NCBI GenBank assembly: GCA_030688365.1
Contig: JAUYIE010000018.1
Location: 1-64,000 of the forward strand
Origin: a bacterium
GTDB lineage: Bacteria > Patescibacteria > ABY1 > JACQRZ01
Reading direction: 5' to 3'
Length of the DNA: 64,000 nt
Shown here: piece after piece, positions 60,793-64,000 of the stretch
Layout of the letters: each line of letters begins with the position of its first letter
How positions within the stretch are numbered: the stretch's first letter is position 1
Notes under the pieces: generated by a model
The model's input: the letters and a program-made list of their open reading frames with translations, nothing else
What the model was told of the DNA's origin: nothing
The model's database searches: none
Made by a program: the position numbers and the translations under genes

Positions 60793-61983
60793 TTACTTGT
60801 TGATCTTAACAACGACCCCTGCACCTACTGTCAAACCACCTTCACGAATAGCAAAGCGCTGTTTTTCTTCCAAGGCAACCGGTACGATAAGCTTTACACT
60901 CAAGTTCACTGTATCACCAGGCATCACCATTTCAGTACCTTCTGGAAGGATAACCTCACCAGTTACATCGGTAGTACGAATATAGAACTGTGGTTTATAC
61001 CCTTTGAAAAATGGCTTGTGACGCCCACCTTCTTCTTTTGCCAAGATATAGACCTCTGCTTCAAATTCAGTGTGAGGGGTGACGCTACCTGGTTTTACAA
61101 TAACCTGCCCGCGTTCAACATCATCTTTCTTGGTACCACGGAGAAGCAAACCGGCATTATCACCTGCACGGCCTTCATCAAGTTGCTTGTTAAACATCTC
61201 AATACCGGTAACAACTGTCTTTTGTGTATCACGAATACCGACAATTTCTACATCTTCGTTGATCTTGATAATACCGCGTTCAATACGACCGGTAACTACC
61301 GTACCACGACCTTCAATTGAGAAAACATCTTCAATCGGCAAAAGAAATGGCTTTTCAGTATCACGTACTGGCTCTGGAATCCATTCATCAAGGGCTTTGA
61401 TAAGATCCAAAACTGGCTGTGAAGCCGTTGGATCATCTGGGTTCTCAAGAGCTTTGAGTGCAGAACCGCGAATGATTGGTGTTTCAGCACCAGGGAATTC
61501 ATATTTATTCAAAAGATCACGTACTTCCTCTTCAACAAGATCAATAAGTTCCTGGTCGGACACCATATCTACTTTGTTCAAGAAAACAACAATGCGCGGA
61601 ACACCTACTTGACGTGCCAAGAGGATATGTTCACGTGTTTGAGGCATTGGACCGTCTGTTGCTGATACTACCAAGATAGCACCATCCATCTGTGCTGCAC
61701 CGGTAATCATATTTTTGATATAATCGGCGTGCCCTGGACAGTCAACATGTGCGTAGTGACGAGTTTCACTTTCGTATTCAACGTGTGCGGTGTTGATAGT
61801 AATACCGCGTGCCTTTTCTTCAGGAGCAGCATCAATTTGATCAAGACTCTTATTTTGCGCGATCATGCCATGCGCCGCAAGTACTTTTAAAATAGACGCA
61901 GTAAGAGTAGTCTTTCCGTGGTCAACGTGGCCGATCGTACCAACGTTCACGTGAGTCTTATTACGTTCAAACTTGTCTGCCAT
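60793..61983 (-). CDS. tuf: Elongation factor Tu
   Basis: A 396-residue GTPase that brings aminoacyl-tRNA to the ribosome. G1 GHVDHGKT (18-25), DCPGH, NKVD and domains 2-3 (RHKPFFKGYKPQFYIRTTDVTG) are all intact. It lies 10 nt before rpsJ. Confidence 0.98.
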   Translation of the reverse strand: MADKFERNKTHVNVGTIGHVDHGKTTLTASILKVLAAHGMIAQNKSLDQIDAAPEEKARGITINTAHVEYESETRHYAHVDCPGHADYIKNMITGAAQMDGAILVVSATDGPMPQTREHILLARQVGVPRIVVFLNKVDMVSDQELIDLVEEEVRDLLNKYEFPGAETPIIRGSALKALENPDDPTASQPVLDLIKALDEWIPEPVRDTEKPFLLPIEDVFSIEGRGTVVTGRIERGIIKINEDVEIVGIRDTQKTVVTGIEMFNKQLDEGRAGDNAGLLLRGTKKDDVERGQVIVKPGSVTPHTEFEAEVYILAKEEGGRHKPFFKGYKPQFYIRTTDVTGEVILPEGTEMVMPGDTVNLSVKLIVPVALEEKQRFAIREGGLTVGAGVVVKINK

Positions 61984-62043
61984 ACTTTTTTGAATAAAAA
62001 TTAAATTCCACGGGACACTTTTTAAGGCGTCGCATGATTAAAA

Positions 62044-62307
62044 TTATATAGTTTCTATACTATCATACCCCATTGTACTGTCAATATCACCCTGTTCTTG
62101 TGCAAGACGCCATAGTGCAATATCCCGATTAATACTATCTACAATCTCGCCCTCTGTCAAGTCTTCTGACGACAATCGGTCACGTAATAACATCCTGTAC
62201 TGAGATAATGGCATAACGACAAATGCTTCATCCTCCTCTACGACGACTATTTTATCCTTTGTGGTAGAGACGATGTCAAAAATATCTGAAGAAATATGCC
62301 GGTTCAT
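62044..62307 (-). CDS. Unknown 87-residue protein between fusA and tuf
   Basis: A small acidic protein. The N-terminal half (KIVVVEEDEAFVVMPLSQYRMLLRD) has the beta-then-helix pattern of Phd/YefM-type antitoxin N-termini, and the C-terminal helix is acidic (DLTEGEIVDSINRDIALWRLAQEQ). No toxin gene is adjacent. rpsL/rpsG are the usual neighbours of fusA, so the location is odd. It is 3 nt after fusA and 60 nt before tuf. Resemblance to antitoxins is by eye only. Confidence 0.55.
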   Translation of the reverse strand: MNRHISSDIFDIVSTTKDKIVVVEEDEAFVVMPLSQYRMLLRDRLSSEDLTEGEIVDSINRDIALWRLAQEQGDIDSTMGYDSIETI

Positions 62308-62310
62308 ATG

Positions 62311-64000
62311 TTATTGCTTAGTAGCCAATGCTTCTACAATATTGCGTGGTACTTCCGCATAATGTTCAAACTCCATACTATAGCTTGCACGCCCTTGACT
62401 CATGGAACGGATTTGCGTGGCATAACCAAACATTTCTGCCAGTGGTACTAGTGCATCAATTACCTTAATACCACCTCGCTCACTCATTTCTTTTATCTGT
62501 CCACGTTTTGCGTTTAAATCTCCAATCACATCTCCCATAAACTGTTCAGGTGTTACCACTTCCACGCTCATGACTGGTTCAAGAAGTACGATGCCAGCCC
62601 TACGACATGCATCCTGCACCGCCATGGAACCCGCGATTTTAAATGCTGCTTCTGAAGAGTCAACATCGTGATAGCTTCCATCATAGACCGTCACTTTTAC
62701 ATCAATGACCTGATACCCTGCCAACACACCGCGTGTCAGCGCTTCTTTTGCTCCTTTTTCTATAGGGTTGATAAATTCTTTTGGAATCACACCGCCTTTT
62801 GTCTCATCAAAAAATTCAAAACCTTTTCCTTTTTCATTTGGTTCAACGCGAAGCCAACAGTGTCCATATTGCCCTCGACCACCTGATTGTTTGACATACT
62901 TCCCTTCAGCTTCCGCCATCTTTGTAATTGTTTCACGATACGCAACTTGTGGTTTACCGGTATTTGCTTCTACTTTAAACTCTCGACGCATGCGATCAAT
63001 AATAATATCAAGATGAAGTTCTCCCATTCCTGAAATGATGGTCTGAAGTGTTTCTTCATCGGTACGCACACGAAATGTCGGATCCTCTTCTGCCAATTTT
63101 GAAAGTGCAAGACCCATTTTTTCTTGATCAGCTTTTGTTTTTGGTTCCACAGCTACAGAAATCACTGGCTCTGGGAAACTAATCGCCTCAAATACTATCG
63201 GATGGTCGGAGTCACAGATCGTATGTCCGGTAAATGTAGTCTTGAATCCTACGGCTGCGGCTATATCTCCTGCATACACCTCATCTACCTCTTCGCGGTC
63301 ATTTGCATACATACGCACAATACGTCCGATGCGTTCACGTTCACCAGTAGTGGAGTTCAAAATATATGATCCGGCTTTCATTGTTCCTGAATAGACACGG
63401 AAAAAACATAATTTTCCCACAAATGGATCAGTCGCGATCTTAAATGCAAGTCCAGAAAATGGTTCTTTGTCATCTGCTTTTCGTGTGAGCTCTGTATCAG
63501 GATCGTCAGGAGAAAATCCTGTTACGGGAGGGATATCAAGTGGTGAAGGTAAATAATCATTGACCGCATCAAGTAAAAACTGTACTCCTTTATTTTTGAG
63601 TGCAGAACCAAGAAATACAGGGATAATATCTTGTGCTATTACTGCCTTTCTTAACACCAACTTTAATTGTTCCAATGGGATCTCTTCACCTGCCAAATAG
63701 CTATTCATAAGAGCTTCATCACCTTCGCTAATGGCTTCAATAATATCTTTGCGGTATTTCTCTACCTTTTCTTTCATGTCTTCTGGAATATCTGTTTCAG
63801 CTATTTTTGTTCCCAAATCATCTTCAAAAATATATGCTTTTTGTGTTAATAAATCCACAATTCCTTTAAAATTATCTTCTATACCAATAGGCAACTGTAG
63901 TGGATATGCCCTCTTGGTCAACCGTTCGTGGATAGAATCAATGTCCTTATAAAAATCGGCACCAGTACGATCAAGTTTATTTACAAAACAAATACGTGGC
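62311..64000 (-). CDS. fusA: Elongation factor G, 5' end outside window
   Basis: The frame runs off the right edge; about 563 codons are seen. The G4 motif NKLDRTG is just inside the edge (about 63965), followed by KDIDSIHERL and the EF-G-specific domain GIEDNFKGIVDLL. Domains II-V follow to the stop, with RGQYGHCWL, GVIPKEFINPIEKGAKEAL and the C-terminal MSQGRASYSMEFEHYAEVP. About the first 135 residues with the P-loop are missing. Confidence 0.97.
   Translation of the reverse strand, partial: PRICFVNKLDRTGADFYKDIDSIHERLTKRAYPLQLPIGIEDNFKGIVDLLTQKAYIFEDDLGTKIAETDIPEDMKEKVEKYRKDIIEAISEGDEALMNSYLAGEEIPLEQLKLVLRKAVIAQDIIPVFLGSALKNKGVQFLLDAVNDYLPSPLDIPPVTGFSPDDPDTELTRKADDKEPFSGLAFKIATDPFVGKLCFFRVYSGTMKAGSYILNSTTGERERIGRIVRMYANDREEVDEVYAGDIAAAVGFKTTFTGHTICDSDHPIVFEAISFPEPVISVAVEPKTKADQEKMGLALSKLAEEDPTFRVRTDEETLQTIISGMGELHLDIIIDRMRREFKVEANTGKPQVAYRETITKMAEAEGKYVKQSGGRGQYGHCWLRVEPNEKGKGFEFFDETKGGVIPKEFINPIEKGAKEALTRGVLAGYQVIDVKVTVYDGSYHDVDSSEAAFKIAGSMAVQDACRRAGIVLLEPVMSVEVVTPEQFMGDVIGDLNAKRGQIKEMSERGGIKVIDALVPLAEMFGYATQIRSMSQGRASYSMEFEHYAEVPRNIVEALATKQ

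Overview
The window looks like a chromosomal segment of a Candidate Phyla Radiation (Patescibacteria) bacterium, in the Magasanikbacteria or a related parcubacterial lineage. The evidence is an AT-leaning, densely packed genome with many small conserved hypothetical proteins; a merged str/S10/spc ribosomal cluster with no rpmD (L30) between rpsE and rplO; GatCA beside ligA; and compact versions of MetK, RecO and SufD. UGA is used as a stop, which excludes the code-shifted Gracilibacteria and Absconditabacteria. The lineage is inferred from gene content; no search was run. Almost every gene lies on the minus strand.

Layout by region. (1) 1-2250 is accessory: a RhuM-Fic gene cut by the left edge, a SWIM zinc-finger protein and a small partner. 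(2) 2248-10951 holds an intron-bearing tRNA-Asn, rpoD and dnaG, preceded by a complete SUF iron-sulfur operon (Rrf2 regulator, sufC, sufB, a short sufD, sufS, sufU, sufT) under one strong promoter. (3) 10958-18921 is housekeeping and accessory: AlkD-like repair, dTMP kinase, dCTP deaminase, a PIF1-like helicase, a Nudix/phosphotransferase/P-loop kinase trio, tRNA-Ser(GGA), an S66 peptidase and RmuC. (4) 18992-25665 has plus-strand genes (Ca2+-type P-ATPase, DedA, VanW) around a minus-strand thioredoxin reductase/glutaredoxin pair. (5) 25646-32722 has an Imm33-like protein, a candidate structured non-coding RNA at 26063-26324, a membrane-anchored protein, an HI0933 flavoprotein, a DUF2779 nuclease, an orphan XRE-Panacea protein, metK, rdgB and tRNA-Ser(UGA). 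(6) 32792-40932 is a long run of a DUF218 protein, gatA, gatC, ligA, three pilin-like genes and scpA. (7) 41103-48243 has aspS, a 720-residue coiled-coil protein, a upp-like gene, recO, ruvX and a four-helix membrane protein. (8) 48630-64000 is map-adk-secY, then the spc and S10 ribosomal genes, tuf, a small unknown gene and fusA, which runs off the right edge.

How the genes fit together. AspRS carries His31 of the non-discriminating type, and gatA and gatC are present, so Asn-tRNA is probably made by transamidation. The tRNA-Asn that would be the substrate must first splice out a 228-nt group I intron inside its anticodon. Translation starts mostly lack Shine-Dalgarno sequences. Inside the ribosomal cluster, adjacent genes are repeatedly joined by the exact string TAATATATG (stop, TAT, start), while several free-standing genes use a clear Shine-Dalgarno or appear leaderless.

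Most unexplained structure lies in two gene-free stretches. At 26063-26359 a good promoter, a long-range 12-bp helix, a 22-codon ORF and a strong terminator make up a candidate small RNA. At 48244-48629, just past the end of the ribosomal operon, a perfect 22-bp inverted repeat encloses 100 nt.
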